This document shows, piece by piece, positions 1 to 9,404 of a DNA stretch of 64,000 nucleotides. A model generated the notes under the pieces. The model saw nothing but the letters and a program-made list of their open reading frames with translations, did no database searches and was not told where the DNA came from. Each line of letters begins with the position of its first letter. The first letter of the stretch is position 1. A program made the position numbers and the translations under genes. The stretch lies in contig NZ_WHJC01000001.1 of assembly GCF_009295725.1 (NCBI RefSeq), positions 1 through 64,000 of the forward strand. Direction: 5' to 3'. This stretch comes from Clostridium tarantellae. GTDB lineage: Bacteria; Bacillota; Clostridia; Clostridiales; Clostridiaceae.

Positions 1-872
1 TCAAAGGAAATATACATTATATAAAAATTCCGGTTCAGTATAAACTTTACGATTCACTAAAAAGCAAAATGGAATTAGCAGCTGATATGGTAACAGGTGT
101 AGCTCCTATTTTACAAGATTATCAAGTAATAGTTCTATGTGATAGTTGGTATACAAAAACATCTTTCATAAAACCTATTAAAAAATTAAAAAATGTTGAT
201 ATTATTGGTGCTGTTCGTAAAGATACAGCTATATATGATTTAAAGCCTGAACCTACAGGTAAACGTGGTAGACCAAAGACTAAAGGTGATAAATTAGATT
301 ATCGTAAATTTTCTTATAAGCAAGAAAATGATTATTTTATAGCCCATAAGAAAGTAATGACTAATCTACACGATGAGCCTGTATTTATTACAGTTACGAC
401 CACTGATATTAATAAATTTTCATCAGTTAGAATATATTTAAGCACTATATGTCCTAAAAAAATTAATAGTTTTGATAATATGCCAAGTAATCAAAATAGC
501 TCTAATGATAAATCTGAATCTAAAACAGTTTTTAATGTATATAAAATGCGTTGGAATATTGAGGTTATTTTTTATCAAACTAAAACTTTTTGGTCTTTTG
601 GTAATTATATGGTAAGACACAAAGAAGCTATAGAAAAATATGCTAATTTAATAGGGGTTGCCTATAGCCTAACCGTTTTATTACCATTTATGAGCCGTAA
701 ATTTTCTAAATTAAAATTTCAAAGTCCACAAGAAACAAAATATTATATTTCTGATTGTATTTCTAAAGAATTAATTTATGGCAAGTTGCTTAAAACAATA
801 CAACTTGATAAAAATATAACTACGCTTGAAGATGTTATTAATCATCTTAATAACGATTCTTTAGCTAGTTAA
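1..872 (+). CDS. IS4-type transposase, C-terminal part (cut by window edge)
   Basis: The reading frame is open to the left edge (from base 3), so the ATG at 69 is an internal Met and the gene starts outside the window. The product looks like the C-terminal half of a DDE transposase that moves an insertion sequence. It has CDSWYTK, likely holding the second catalytic Asp, and a perfect Y-(2)-R-(3)-E-(6)-K signature (YKMRWNIEVIFYQTK, near 537-582), the hallmark of the IS4 family and its relatives. The Glu in it is the third catalytic residue. A basic GKRGRPK stretch precedes the signature. The stop TAA lies about 20 bp before the disrupted peptidase gene, so the IS right end should be near 885-895. 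Subgroup and activity cannot be judged without the left half. Confidence 0.85.
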   Translation, partial: KGNIHYIKIPVQYKLYDSLKSKMELAADMVTGVAPILQDYQVIVLCDSWYTKTSFIKPIKKLKNVDIIGAVRKDTAIYDLKPEPTGKRGRPKTKGDKLDYRKFSYKQENDYFIAHKKVMTNLHDEPVFITVTTTDINKFSSVRIYLSTICPKKINSFDNMPSNQNSSNDKSESKTVFNVYKMRWNIEVIFYQTKTFWSFGNYMVRHKEAIEKYANLIGVAYSLTVLLPFMSRKFSKLKFQSPQETKYYISDCISKELIYGKLLKTIQLDKNITTLEDVINHLNNDSLAS

Positions 873-1196
873 ATTTATTGTAAAGTGGTGTTTTATAATA
901 TTAAAATCTATATATTCTAATAATCCATTAGCTAAATCACCACCTGATATGTCAAAAATAGCTTTAACATTTTTATCTTTAAAAAAATTTATTAATTCTA
1001 GTGCTTTTTCTTTTTGTACTTTATTTAAAATATCATCTTTAGAATATAGTGTCTTTGCAATTTCAACTTTAAATCCTAACTCATTTAGTATTTCTTTTAA
1101 CCTATTGACTATATATAATTTATCAATAGATATAGAATTAGAACAAGCTGTTAATGCTATAGTATCTCCTTTTTTAAACTTTAATTTTTTATTCAT
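861..1196 (-). pseudogene. LD-carboxypeptidase (peptidase S66, LdcA/MccF-like), 5' fragment cut by IS
   Basis: This starts at ATG 1196 behind a good site (AAGGAG). Residues 1-102 read like the N-terminal domain of peptidase S66 (LD-carboxypeptidase / microcin C7 immunity MccF): KKGDTIALTACSNSI, then ELGFKVEIAKTLY, then KAIFDISGGDLANGLLEYID. Intact family members are about 300 residues. Here the frame runs into the insertion sequence after about residue 102 (near base 891) and ends with a few foreign residues. The cut falls just before the GYSD region that holds the family's nucleophilic Ser, so no peptidase activity is expected. The 3' part of the gene, if kept, lies left of the window. Confidence 0.75.
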
Positions 1197-1223
1197 ATAA
1201 AACTCCTTTTTAAGCTGTAAAAT

Positions 1224-1258
1224 AAAAGAGAAGTAAATAAAAAATTTACTTCTCTTTT
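1224..1258 (-). terminator. Terminator after glyS
   Basis: A 15-bp perfect stem with a 5-nt A loop lies 4 bp after the glyS stop. The stem ends in TTTT on the minus strand, and it sits between glyS and the interrupted S66 peptidase gene. Confidence 0.8.
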
Positions 1259-1261
1259 GTT

Positions 1262-2653
1262 TTAGAATTCTAAGCTCTTAGCTATAATTCCTTCAACCTC
1301 TTCTATTTTAACTCTTTGTTGTTCCATTGTATCTCTATCTCTTACAGTTACACATCCATCTTCTAATGTATCAAAATCAATTGTAATACAGAATGGAGTT
1401 CCTATTTCATCCTGTCTTCTGTATCTTTTTCCGATACTTCCTGTTTCATCATAATCTACATTAAATTTTTTACTTAATTCAGCATATACTTCATCAGCTT
1501 TTTCTGAAAGCTTCTTAGAAAGAGGTAATATAGCTGCTTTATAAGGTGCTAATGCTGGATGAAAATGCATAACTGATCTTACATCTCCACCATCTAATTC
1601 TTCTTCATCATAAGCTTCAACTAAAAATGCTAATGTAACTCTATCTGCGCCTAATGATGGTTCTATAACATAAGGAATATATTTTTCATTAGTTTGAGGA
1701 TCTAAATAAGACATATCTTGACCTGAATGTTCTTGATGCTTCTTTAAATCATAATCTGTTCTATCTGCAATTCCCCATAACTCACCCCAACCAAATGGGA
1801 ATAAATATTCTACATCTGAAGTAGCATTTGAATAAAAACTTAATTCCTCTTCTCCATGATCTCTCATTCTTAAATTCTCGATATTCATACCTAAATTCAA
1901 CAAGAAATTCCAGCAATAATCTTTCCAATATCTAAACCATTCTAAATCTGTTCCTGGTTTGCAGAAAAATTCAAGTTCCATTTGTTCAAATTCTCTTGTT
2001 CTAAATGTAAAGTTTCCTGGTGTTATTTCATTTCTAAATGATTTACCTATTTGAGCTATACCAAATGGAACTTTTTTTCTTGAAGTTCTTTGAGTAGCTT
2101 TAAAATTTACAAATATACCTTGAGCTGTTTCTGGTCTTAAATATATTTCATTTTTAGCATCTTCAGTAACACCTTGGAAAGTTTTAAACATTAAATTAAA
2201 CTTTCTTATATCTGTATAATTCATTTTTCCACATTTAGGACATACTATATTGTTACCTTCAATGTATTCTTTTAATTGAGTATTAGTCCAACCATCAGCT
2301 GTAGCTACCTCAGCTCCATTTTCAGTCATATGATCTTCAACTAATTTATCTGCTCTAAATCTAGATTTACAATCTTTACAATCCATTAAAGGATCTGAAA
2401 AACCACCAACGTGACCAGATGCAACCCAAACTTCTTTATTCATTAATATTGCACAATCTAATCCAACATTATATTTACTTTCTTGTACAAACTTTTTCCA
2501 CCAAGCTTTTTTAACATTATTTTTAAATTCTACACCTAAAGGACCATAATCCCAAGAGTTGGCTAATCCACCATAAATATCTGAACCCGGAAAGATAAAT
2601 CCTCTATTTTTACATAAAGCAACTATTTTATCCATTGTTTTTTCAACTACCAT
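1262..2653 (-). CDS. glyS: Glycyl-tRNA synthetase, alpha2 type
   Basis: Charges tRNA-Gly with glycine in the cytoplasm. At 463 aa it is the single-chain homodimeric form, not the separate alpha and beta subunits of many bacteria. Seen: a class II core with the motif 2 region [19 protein letters not shown] (about 206-224), the motif 3 region [14 protein letters not shown], an NSWDYGPLG stretch near residue 35, and two Cys pairs (C92/C95 and C138/C141) that fit a zinc-binding insertion. The start ATG 2653 has GGAGG 9 nt upstream. A T-box leader precedes the gene, so expression should follow tRNA-Gly charging. It belongs to no operon here; a terminator follows directly. Confidence 0.96.
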   Translation of the reverse strand: MVVEKTMDKIVALCKNRGFIFPGSDIYGGLANSWDYGPLGVEFKNNVKKAWWKKFVQESKYNVGLDCAILMNKEVWVASGHVGGFSDPLMDCKDCKSRFRADKLVEDHMTENGAEVATADGWTNTQLKEYIEGNNIVCPKCGKMNYTDIRKFNLMFKTFQGVTEDAKNEIYLRPETAQGIFVNFKATQRTSRKKVPFGIAQIGKSFRNEITPGNFTFRTREFEQMELEFFCKPGTDLEWFRYWKDYCWNFLLNLGMNIENLRMRDHGEEELSFYSNATSDVEYLFPFGWGELWGIADRTDYDLKKHQEHSGQDMSYLDPQTNEKYIPYVIEPSLGADRVTLAFLVEAYDEEELDGGDVRSVMHFHPALAPYKAAILPLSKKLSEKADEVYAELSKKFNVDYDETGSIGKRYRRQDEIGTPFCITIDFDTLEDGCVTVRDRDTMEQQRVKIEEVEGIIAKSLEF

Positions 2654-2694
2654 CTTATATTACCTCCATTTATTTAAAATATTTTATTTTATAA

Positions 2695-2890
2695 ATAAAA
2701 AAAGCTATACTTTTAAAGGGACGAAAAAAATCCGCGGTTCCACCCTTCTTAGCATAAGCTCAACTTTACAAAATTAATACACTCCAAAGCTCCATTCACT
2801 TTAACTTTCTAATGATTTTCACCTTCCATCATCTCTCTAAAAGAAATATTAAAATTACTATTCTTTTTCACTGCGTTTATTCAACTATAT
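2695..2890 (-). promoter_or_regulatory. T-box leader of glyS (specifier GGA, Gly)
   Basis: On the minus strand the T-box core AGGGTGGAACCGCGG lies at about 2733-2747, complementary to the tRNA acceptor end. A Stem I region lies upstream, where GAAT-GGA-GCTTTGGAG places a glycine codon (GGA, 2791-2793) at the usual specifier position. Uncharged tRNA-Gly should bind here and switch on glyS. The downstream antiterminator partner CGTCCCTT is present. The competing terminator is weak: only an AAAAG/CTTTT hairpin before T7. Confidence 0.88.
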
Positions 2891-2895
2891 TTATA

Positions 2896-2923
2896 ATTCT
2901 ATCAAAAGAAATAAATATGTCAA
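2896..2923 (-). promoter_or_regulatory. Sigma-A promoter of the glyS T-box transcript
   Basis: A perfect -35 TTGACA (2918-2923), a 16-bp spacer and a -10 TAGAAT (2896-2901) lie just upstream of the T-box Stem I. Confidence 0.65.
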
Positions 2924-2960
2924 TAAAATCTCTATGTATTTTTTACTATATTTTAAAATA

Positions 2961-2986
2961 AAAAAAAGCAATGGAACTCCACTGCT
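2961..2986 (-). terminator. Terminator after tRNA-Asn
   Basis: On the minus strand a hairpin AGCAGTGGAGTTCCATTGCT (one A-C mismatch) is followed by T7, about 25 nt downstream of the tRNA. Confidence 0.75.
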
Positions 2987-3011
2987 ATTAAAAACTTTTT
3001 TAATTTTAAAA

Positions 3012-3086
3012 TGGCTCCTCGGAGAGGGCTCGAACCTCCAACCTATCGGTTAACAGCCGAGTGCTCCACCATTGAGCTACCGAGGA
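3012..3086 (-). tRNA. tRNA-Asn (GTT)
   Basis: A 75-nt cloverleaf with CCA encoded. The acceptor pairs TCCTCGG with CCGAGGA, the anticodon loop CTGTTAA gives GTT, and the T-loop is GTTCGAGCC. It is transcribed alone between its own promoter and terminator. Confidence 0.96.
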
Positions 3087-3102
3087 ACATCTTACAATAT
3101 TT

Positions 3103-3130
3103 ATTATATCACTTTTAAAATAAAAATCAA
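3103..3130 (-). promoter_or_regulatory. Promoter of tRNA-Asn
   Basis: -35 TTGATT (3125-3130), a 16-bp spacer and -10 TATAAT (3103-3108) lie 17 bp upstream of the tRNA. Confidence 0.6.
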
Positions 3131-3193
3131 CTCTTTTTTATTGTTTTTTTCATATTAATTCCAAATAAAAATGATACAATTAAATTATAAAAT

Positions 3194-3237
3194 AAATGCA
3201 TAATTTATTTTTTTACAATTTAATAAATCATGCATTT
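3194..3237 (-). terminator. Terminator of the greA-lysS operon
   Basis: An inverted repeat of about 13 bp with one mismatch (AAATGCAT arms) lies 41 bp after the lysS stop, followed by a T-rich tract on the minus strand. Confidence 0.6.
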
Positions 3238-3277
3238 TCTTATTATATAACTATTAATATCTTAGTTCTTTAATATA

Positions 3278-4786
3278 TTATTTACCTAAAGGCTTCATAG
3301 TTGGAAATAATATAACATCTCTAATTGATGCAGAATCAGTTAAGAACATTATCATTCTATCAATACCAATTCCTAAGCCACCTGTTGGAGGCATTCCTGT
3401 TTCTAAAGCGCTCATAAATTCTTCATCTATCATATACGCTTCATCATCTCCAAGATCTCTTTCATTAGATTGTTGTTCAAATCTTTCTCTTTGAACTATT
3501 GGATCATTTAATTCTGAATAAGCATTACATACTTCTCTACCAAATATAAATCCTTCAAATCTTTCAGTAAACATTTCATTTCCTCTTTTTTTCTTAGTAA
3601 GAGGTGAAATTTCAACTGGATAATCTGTTATGAATGTTGGCTGAATCATATGCTCTTCTGCAAACTCTTCATATAAAGCATTTAATACTTCTCCTTTAGT
3701 TACATATTTTAAATCTTTAGGAAATTCTAAATGCTTTTCTTTTGCTATTGATTGAGCTTCTTCATCACTATTAATTTCATTAAAATCTATACCTGCATAT
3801 TCTTTAACAGCATCCATCATTGTTAATCTTCTCCAAGGCGGTTTGAAATCAATCTCTGTTCCTTGATAATTAACTTTAGTAGTTCCGTTTACTTTTTCCG
3901 CTACATATGCAATCATATTTTCCATTATTTCCATCATATCATTATAATCTGCATAAGCTTCGTATAATTCTATCATTGTAAATTCTGGATTATGTCTTAC
4001 AGACATTCCTTCATTTCTGAAGTTCTTACCCATATCATATACTTTTTCAAATCCTGCCACTATACATCTTTTTAAATATAATTCTGTAGCTATTCTTAAA
4101 TACATATCTATATCTAAAGTATTATGGTGAGTTATAAATGGTCTAGCAGCAGCACCTCCAGCTATTGGTGATAATATAGGTGTCTCAACTTCTAAAAATC
4201 CTTTATTATCTAAAAACTCTCTTATAGCTTTTATTATTTTTGCTCTTTTTAAGAAAGTTTCCTTAACTTCTGGATTTGTTATTATATCAACTTCTCTTTG
4301 TCTGTATCTTGTATCAGGGTCTTTAAGACCATGGAATTTTTCTGGTAATGGTTTTAATGATTTACATATTAATTGAAATGAAGTAACTTTTACAGATATC
4401 TCACCTTTTTGTGTTTTAAAAACTACACCTGTAGCAGCTATCCAATCTCCAAGATCAAAAGTCTTATATTCTTTTAATGCTTCGTCTCCTACATTATCTA
4501 TTTTTATAAATAATTGAATTCTACCATCTCTATCTTGTATATCAGAGAATATAACTTTACCTTGACCTCTTTTAGACATTAATCTACCAGCAACTTTTAC
4601 TTCTTTTCCTTCTAATTCATTAAAGTTATTAATGATATCAGTAGATGAATGTGTTTTATCTATCTTATACACATCAAATGGGTCCTTACCAGCTGCTTGT
4701 AACTCAGCTAACTTTTGTCTTCTTAATAATTCTTGTTCACTTAATTCGTTTTCTAATTGGTGAATATTTACTTCCTCATTTGACAT
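3278..4786 (-). CDS. lysS: Lysyl-tRNA synthetase, class II
   Basis: Charges tRNA-Lys with lysine. The 502 residues match the usual class II LysRS length. An N-terminal OB-fold anticodon domain (about 60-145, starting [14 protein letters not shown]) is followed by the catalytic core with motif 2 [19 protein letters not shown] (about 255-275) and motif 3 [13 protein letters not shown] near the C-terminus. The start ATG 4786 has GGAGGG 9 nt upstream. It lies 19 bp behind greA and shares its promoter; the greA-lysS pair is a standard Firmicutes arrangement. Confidence 0.97.
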   Translation of the reverse strand: MSNEEVNIHQLENELSEQELLRRQKLAELQAAGKDPFDVYKIDKTHSSTDIINNFNELEGKEVKVAGRLMSKRGQGKVIFSDIQDRDGRIQLFIKIDNVGDEALKEYKTFDLGDWIAATGVVFKTQKGEISVKVTSFQLICKSLKPLPEKFHGLKDPDTRYRQREVDIITNPEVKETFLKRAKIIKAIREFLDNKGFLEVETPILSPIAGGAAARPFITHHNTLDIDMYLRIATELYLKRCIVAGFEKVYDMGKNFRNEGMSVRHNPEFTMIELYEAYADYNDMMEIMENMIAYVAEKVNGTTKVNYQGTEIDFKPPWRRLTMMDAVKEYAGIDFNEINSDEEAQSIAKEKHLEFPKDLKYVTKGEVLNALYEEFAEEHMIQPTFITDYPVEISPLTKKKRGNEMFTERFEGFIFGREVCNAYSELNDPIVQRERFEQQSNERDLGDDEAYMIDEEFMSALETGMPPTGGLGIGIDRMIMFLTDSASIRDVILFPTMKPLGK

Positions 4787-4805
4787 TTTAAAATCCCTCC
4801 ATTTT

Positions 4806-5285
4806 TTATCTTCTAATTCCTAGAATTTCAAACTTACTTATACCCCCAGGAACATTAACTTCTATAGTATCACCAACTTTTTTAGTCATTAAAGCTGCTC
4901 CAACTGGTGATTCATTTGATATTTTAAAATTCATAGGGTCTGCTTCTGCTGAACCAACTATTGTATATTCAACCTCTTCATCAAATTCAAAATCCATAAC
5001 TTTTACTATTGAACCAACAGTTACAGTATCAGTTGAAATTTCTGATTCATCAACAACAACTGCATTTTTTAACATACTTTCCAATTGGATAATTCTTCCT
5101 TCTGTAAATGCTTGTTCATTCTTAGCTTCATCATATTCTGAATTTTCGCTTAGATCTCCATATCCTAAAGCTACTTTTATTTTTTCTGTTATTTCTTTTC
5201 TCTTTACTGTCTTTAAAAATTCTAATTCATCTTCTAATTTTTTTACACCTTCATATGTCATTAAGTGTTTTTTTTGATCGCTCAT
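4806..5285 (-). CDS. greA: Transcription elongation factor GreA
   Basis: Binds the secondary channel of RNA polymerase and promotes cleavage of backtracked transcripts. The 159 aa show an N-terminal antiparallel coiled coil (about 8-75) whose tip [15 protein letters not shown] carries the acidic pair D44/E47 expected to hold the catalytic Mg, and a C-terminal FKBP-like domain with the family [14 protein letters not shown]. The ATG has GGGGAG 6 nt upstream. It is the first gene of greA-lysS, driven by a full-consensus promoter at 5392-5420. Confidence 0.97.
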   Translation of the reverse strand: MSDQKKHLMTYEGVKKLEDELEFLKTVKRKEITEKIKVALGYGDLSENSEYDEAKNEQAFTEGRIIQLESMLKNAVVVDESEISTDTVTVGSIVKVMDFEFDEEVEYTIVGSAEADPMNFKISNESPVGAALMTKKVGDTIEVNVPGGISKFEILGIRR

Positions 5286-5391
5286 ATTTTTCTCCCCTTC
5301 GAATTAATTACTTTTATAGTATTATATTAAAATTTAATGATTATATTTACTCTATAAATCACCAACTGCTTACTTGCATAGCATTTAAAAC

Positions 5392-5420
5392 ATTATAATG
5401 CCTGCCTTTAATTATGTCAA
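5392..5420 (-). promoter_or_regulatory. Full-consensus sigma-A promoter of greA-lysS
   Basis: TTGACA (5415-5420), exactly 17 bp, TATAAT (5392-5397): a 12/12 match. The 5' UTR would be about 100 nt. The rest of the 260-bp gap between dusB and greA shows only AT-rich sequence. Confidence 0.85.
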
Positions 5421-5545
5421 TACAAAAGTAAAATAATGGTTATTGTGATTATTATAAAAATTTACTTTTACATTAACAGTTTATTATTTACAAATAATAT
5501 TAACTTTATAAATAATATTTTTCTTTAATATTTTTTAAATTATAT

Positions 5546-6520
5546 TTAAATTTCTTTTAGCAATTCTTTATATTCTTGCAATATATCAACAACTTTTTTA
5601 GGATCATTTTCTAAATTAATTTTATTTTTCATATCTGTACAATTTTTCAGACCTTTTATATACCAAGATGCATGTTTTCTCATTTCTCTAACAGCTTTAT
5701 AATCACCATCATATTTTAAAGCTAATTCATAATGCCTTATACACATATCTATTTTTTCCAAAGAAGTAGGAGAATAAACCTCTTCACCATTTAACTTTTG
5801 AACTATTTGTTTAAAAATCCATGGATTTCCCATACTGCCTCTTCCAATCATAATTCCATCACAATTAGTTGTTTGTTTTAACTTTAATGCATCCTCAGGA
5901 GTAAATACATCTCCATTACCTATAACAGGTATATTAATGGCTTCTTTAACTTGTCTTATTATATCCCAGTTGGCCTTTCCTTCATACATTTGTTCTCTTG
6001 TTCTACCATGTACAGCAACAGCATCAGCCCCAGCCATTTCCATAATTTTAGCAAATTCAACAGCATTTATATTGTTTTGGTCAAAACCAATTCTAAATTT
6101 TACTGTTACTGGCTTATTTGCAACTTTTTTTATACTATTAATTATATTATAAGCTAGTTTAGGATCCTTCATTAATGCTGAACCTTCACCATTTTTAATT
6201 ATTTTAGGTGCCGGACATCCCATATTCACATCAATAATACATATATCTTTATTTGTATTAAAATATTTTTCTGCAACATACGCCATTATTTCAGGATCAT
6301 TTCCAAACATCTGACAAGATACTGGTTTTTCTTCATCAGCTATTCTCATTAATTCTTTAGTATTTTCGTTACCATAATATAACGCTTTTGCACTAACCAT
6401 TTCAGTACAAACTAAACCAACTCCCATTTCCTTACAAAGACCTCTAAAAGAAATATCTGTAACTCCAGCCATAGGTGCTAAAAATACATTGTTTTTTAGA
6501 GTTATGTTTGAAATTTTCAT
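5546..6520 (-). CDS. dusB: tRNA-dihydrouridine synthase (DusB type)
   Basis: Reduces uridines in the D-loop of tRNA using FMN and NADPH. The 324 aa form a TIM barrel opening with [13 protein letters not shown], the flavin-site signature of the family. The catalytic acid Cys is C102 in [16 protein letters not shown] and the phosphate-binding [11 protein letters not shown] and [13 protein letters not shown] follow. It lies 6 bp downstream of coaX and is probably co-transcribed with it. DusB next to pantothenate kinase and lysS is common in clostridia and bacilli. Confidence 0.95.
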   Translation of the reverse strand: MKISNITLKNNVFLAPMAGVTDISFRGLCKEMGVGLVCTEMVSAKALYYGNENTKELMRIADEEKPVSCQMFGNDPEIMAYVAEKYFNTNKDICIIDVNMGCPAPKIIKNGEGSALMKDPKLAYNIINSIKKVANKPVTVKFRIGFDQNNINAVEFAKIMEMAGADAVAVHGRTREQMYEGKANWDIIRQVKEAINIPVIGNGDVFTPEDALKLKQTTNCDGIMIGRGSMGNPWIFKQIVQKLNGEEVYSPTSLEKIDMCIRHYELALKYDGDYKAVREMRKHASWYIKGLKNCTDMKNKINLENDPKKVVDILQEYKELLKEI

Positions 6521-6526
6521 TTTAAT

Positions 6527-7306
6527 CTACTCCTTATTTTTATCATAAAGTATTTTTAATCCTTCTAATGTTAAAGTTGAATCTATTTCATCAATTACAT
6601 TCGTTTCACTAAATATTAATTTAGCTAATCCTCCAGTGGCTAACACAAAAGGTTCTTCCTCACCTAAATTTATCATTTCTTGCTTCATACGTTTTATTAT
6701 ATATTCTACTTGACCAATATAACCATATATTATTCCTGCTTGCATACTTCTTACTGTATTTTTACATATTAGACTCTTTGGTTTTTCAAGTTCCACCCTT
6801 GGTAATTTAGCTGCTCTTTCAAAAAGAGCTTCTGATGAAATCTTTATTCCTGGACAAATATTTCCACCTAGATAATCACCATTTTTTGTTATAGCACAAT
6901 AAGTAGTAGCTGTTCCAAAATCTATTACAATTAATGATTTCTTATGAAACTCATATGCTGCAACTGCATTTACTATTCTATCAGCACCAACTTCTTTTGG
7001 ATTATCATATTTTATATTCATTCCTGTTTTTATTCCAGGTCCTACTATTATTGGTTCAATTCCAAAACACTTTCTTATCATATTTTCTAGGGAATGCATG
7101 ATATTAGGAACTACAGAAGATATTATAATGCCCTCAACCTCTAATGGATTAAGCTTTGCTTGATTAAACAATTGCATAACTTGTATTCCATATTCATCAG
7201 ATGTTTTTTTAACATCGGTAGATAGTCTCCAACAAGCTATGTACTTCTTGTTGTTATGAACTCCTAATACTATATTTGTATTTCCTACATCTACAAGTAA
7301 AATCAT
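6527..7306 (-). CDS. coaX: Type III pantothenate kinase
   Basis: Phosphorylates pantothenate, the first step of coenzyme A synthesis. The 259 aa show the ASKHA-fold phosphate loop [10 protein letters not shown] at 6-15, the substrate/dimer motif [13 protein letters not shown] (about 107-119) and the second phosphate loop [11 protein letters not shown]. Type III enzymes resist CoA feedback and need a monovalent cation (family knowledge). First gene of coaX-dusB. Confidence 0.95.
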   Translation of the reverse strand: MILLVDVGNTNIVLGVHNNKKYIACWRLSTDVKKTSDEYGIQVMQLFNQAKLNPLEVEGIIISSVVPNIMHSLENMIRKCFGIEPIIVGPGIKTGMNIKYDNPKEVGADRIVNAVAAYEFHKKSLIVIDFGTATTYCAITKNGDYLGGNICPGIKISSEALFERAAKLPRVELEKPKSLICKNTVRSMQAGIIYGYIGQVEYIIKRMKQEMINLGEEEPFVLATGGLAKLIFSETNVIDEIDSTLTLEGLKILYDKNKE

Positions 7307-7388
7307 GTGTTTACACCACCTTAATATAATTAAAGACAGCTACAAAGCCGTCTGGAAAATACCATATAAATCTTTATATAACAATATA

Positions 7389-7416
7389 ATTTTAACAACT
7401 CATAATCATTTGTCAA
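7389..7416 (-). promoter_or_regulatory. Sigma-A promoter of coaX-dusB
   Basis: TTGACA (7411-7416), a 16-bp spacer, TAAAAT (7389-7394). In the 5' UTR (about 7333-7357) lies a small hairpin with AGAC/GTCT and GCT/AGC pairing, of unknown use. Confidence 0.65.
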
Positions 7417-7512
7417 GCAATTACAATTTATCAAATAAAAATACTTTTATATACTTTTACTAACTATATTTAAAGAATTATTTTTCAGACAAAAATATTA
7501 TTATATAAAAAT

Positions 7513-7543
7513 AAAACGTAGGTTCCACTTACCCACGCTTTAT
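7513..7543 (-). terminator. Terminator after fhs
   Basis: An 11-bp stem with two G-T wobbles and a 7-nt loop lies 12 bp after the fhs stop, ending in TTTTATTTTT on the minus strand. Confidence 0.75.
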
Positions 7544-7555
7544 TTTTTATTTAAA

Positions 7556-9220
7556 TTAAAATAATCCTATTATTTCACCATTATCCTTTATATCCATTCT
7601 ATTAGCTGCTGGATTTTTAGGTAGTCCTGGCATAGTCATAATATCTCCTGTAGATACAACTAAAAATCCAGCACCATTTGATACTCTTACATCTTTAACC
7701 GTTATATCAAATCCTTCTGGTCTTCCTAATAACATTGGATTATCAGATAGTGAATATTGGGTTTTAGCTATACAAATTGGTAGTTTATCAAGATTAAACT
7801 TTTCTAATTCTAATATTTGTTTAATTGCTGTTGACGTATATTTTACATCGTCAGCACCATAAATAGTTTTAGCAATCTTTAAAATTTTATTCTTTATTGT
7901 TTCATTTTCATTATAAATTCTTTCAAAACTTGAAGGAGTAGATTCAACAACTTTTAATATTTTTTTTGCTAAATCTATACCACCATCTCCTCCTTTTTCC
8001 CAAACTTCTGTTTCACTTACCTCTACATCCATAGATTTACAAAACTCTTTTATAAAATTTATTTCTTCATCTGAATCGGAAATAAATTTATTTATAGCCA
8101 CTACAACAGGTATACCATATATTTTTATATTTTCTATTTGTTTTTCTAAGTTTTTAATTCCTTTTGATAATGCTTCTATATTAGGTATAGTTAATTGTTC
8201 TTTTCCTAATCCTCCATGGTGTTTTAATGCTCTAATTGTAGCTACTATCACTACACAATTAGGATTTAAATCACCATATTTACATTTTATGTCTAAAAAT
8301 TTTTCAGCTCCTAAATCTGCTCCAAATCCTGCTTCTGTTATAGTTATATCACTTAAAGTTAACGCTGTTTTCGTTGCAATTATTGAATTACATCCATGAG
8401 CTATGTTAGCAAATGGTCCTCCATGTATTATTGCTGGTGTATTTTCTAAAGTTTGAACTAAATTAGGTTTTATTGCATCTTTCATAAGAAGAGCCATAGC
8501 TCCTTCAATCTTTAAATCTTTAGCAAATATAGGATTTCCACTTAAATCATATGCTATTAAAATTTTTCCCATACGTTCTTTTAAGTCATTTAAATCTCTT
8601 GCCATACATAATATAGCCATAATTTCTGATGCAACAGTAATCATAAAACCATCTTCTCTTAAAAAACCATTTATTTTTCCACCCATACCAACAACAACTT
8701 GTCTTAATGCTCTATCATTCATATCTAATACTCTTTTAAAAATTATTCTTCTAGAGTCTATCTTCAATTCATTACCTTGATGTATATGATTATCTATAGA
8801 TGCACATAAAAGATTATTAGCAGAAGTTATAGCATGCATATCTCCTGTAAAATGAAGATTTATATCTTCCATAGGAACTACTTGTGAATATCCACCTCCT
8901 GCAGCTCCTCCTTTTATTCCAAAAACAGGACCTAATGAAGGTTCTCTTAATGCAATTATAGATTTTTTTCCTATTTTATTAAATGCTTGTCCCAACCCTA
9001 CTGTTACAGTTGATTTTCCTTCTCCAGCTGGTGTTGGATTTATGGCTGTTACTAGAACTAATTTCCCTTTACTATCATTTAAATCTAAATCATTTAAATT
9101 AATTTTACACTTATATTTTCCATATAATTCAATATCATCTTCATTAAGACCTAAACTTTTTGCGATTTCAACTATAGGTAACATTTTTGCACTTTGTGCT
9201 ATTTCTATATCACTTTTCAT
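7556..9220 (-). CDS. fhs: Formate-tetrahydrofolate ligase
   Basis: Makes 10-formyl-THF from formate, THF and ATP, feeding purine and formyl-Met synthesis and the Wood-Ljungdahl one-carbon route. The P-loop is [19 protein letters not shown] (about 62-80), followed by [20 protein letters not shown], a strongly conserved family stretch. I place the start at ATG 9220 (554 aa), where AGAGGTG lies 5 nt upstream; an in-frame ATG 18 bp earlier has no ribosome site. Single gene with its own terminator. Confidence 0.96.
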   Translation of the reverse strand: MKSDIEIAQSAKMLPIVEIAKSLGLNEDDIELYGKYKCKINLNDLDLNDSKGKLVLVTAINPTPAGEGKSTVTVGLGQAFNKIGKKSIIALREPSLGPVFGIKGGAAGGGYSQVVPMEDINLHFTGDMHAITSANNLLCASIDNHIHQGNELKIDSRRIIFKRVLDMNDRALRQVVVGMGGKINGFLREDGFMITVASEIMAILCMARDLNDLKERMGKILIAYDLSGNPIFAKDLKIEGAMALLMKDAIKPNLVQTLENTPAIIHGGPFANIAHGCNSIIATKTALTLSDITITEAGFGADLGAEKFLDIKCKYGDLNPNCVVIVATIRALKHHGGLGKEQLTIPNIEALSKGIKNLEKQIENIKIYGIPVVVAINKFISDSDEEINFIKEFCKSMDVEVSETEVWEKGGDGGIDLAKKILKVVESTPSSFERIYNENETIKNKILKIAKTIYGADDVKYTSTAIKQILELEKFNLDKLPICIAKTQYSLSDNPMLLGRPEGFDITVKDVRVSNGAGFLVVSTGDIMTMPGLPKNPAANRMDIKDNGEIIGLF

Positions 9221-9288
9221 TAAAGCACCTCTTTTCATATAACTTTATAAATATTATAACTTTAATATCTATAAAAATAAACTGTTTT

Positions 9289-9324
9289 ACGAATATTTTT
9301 TTTATTTAATTAAATAAAATTCGT
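9289..9324. promoter_or_regulatory. Inverted repeat upstream of fhs
   Basis: ACGAAT (9289) and ATTCGT (9324) flank a perfect 14-bp AT palindrome (TATTTAATTAAATA, 9303-9316). It lies about 70 bp upstream of the fhs start, beyond the ftsH terminator. It could be an operator; there is no direct evidence. Confidence 0.3.
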
Positions 9325-9370
9325 ATATAGCATACTATTATAGCTTTTATCCATAATTTTATTTAATAAA

Positions 9371-9403
9371 AAATAAAGAACCCTTAAGGATTCTTTATTT
9401 TTT
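9371..9403 (-). terminator. Terminator after ftsH
   Basis: A hairpin AAAGAATCCTTAAGGGTTCTTT with flanking A and T runs directly abuts the ftsH stop. Confidence 0.85.
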
Positions 9404-9404
9404 A

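Noticed and set aside
69-71. ATG at 69 as transposase start
   Set aside because: The frame stays open to the window edge with fitting residues, so this Met is internal.
438-620. 60-codon minus frame inside the transposase
   Set aside because: Shadow of the transposase frame with no ribosome site.
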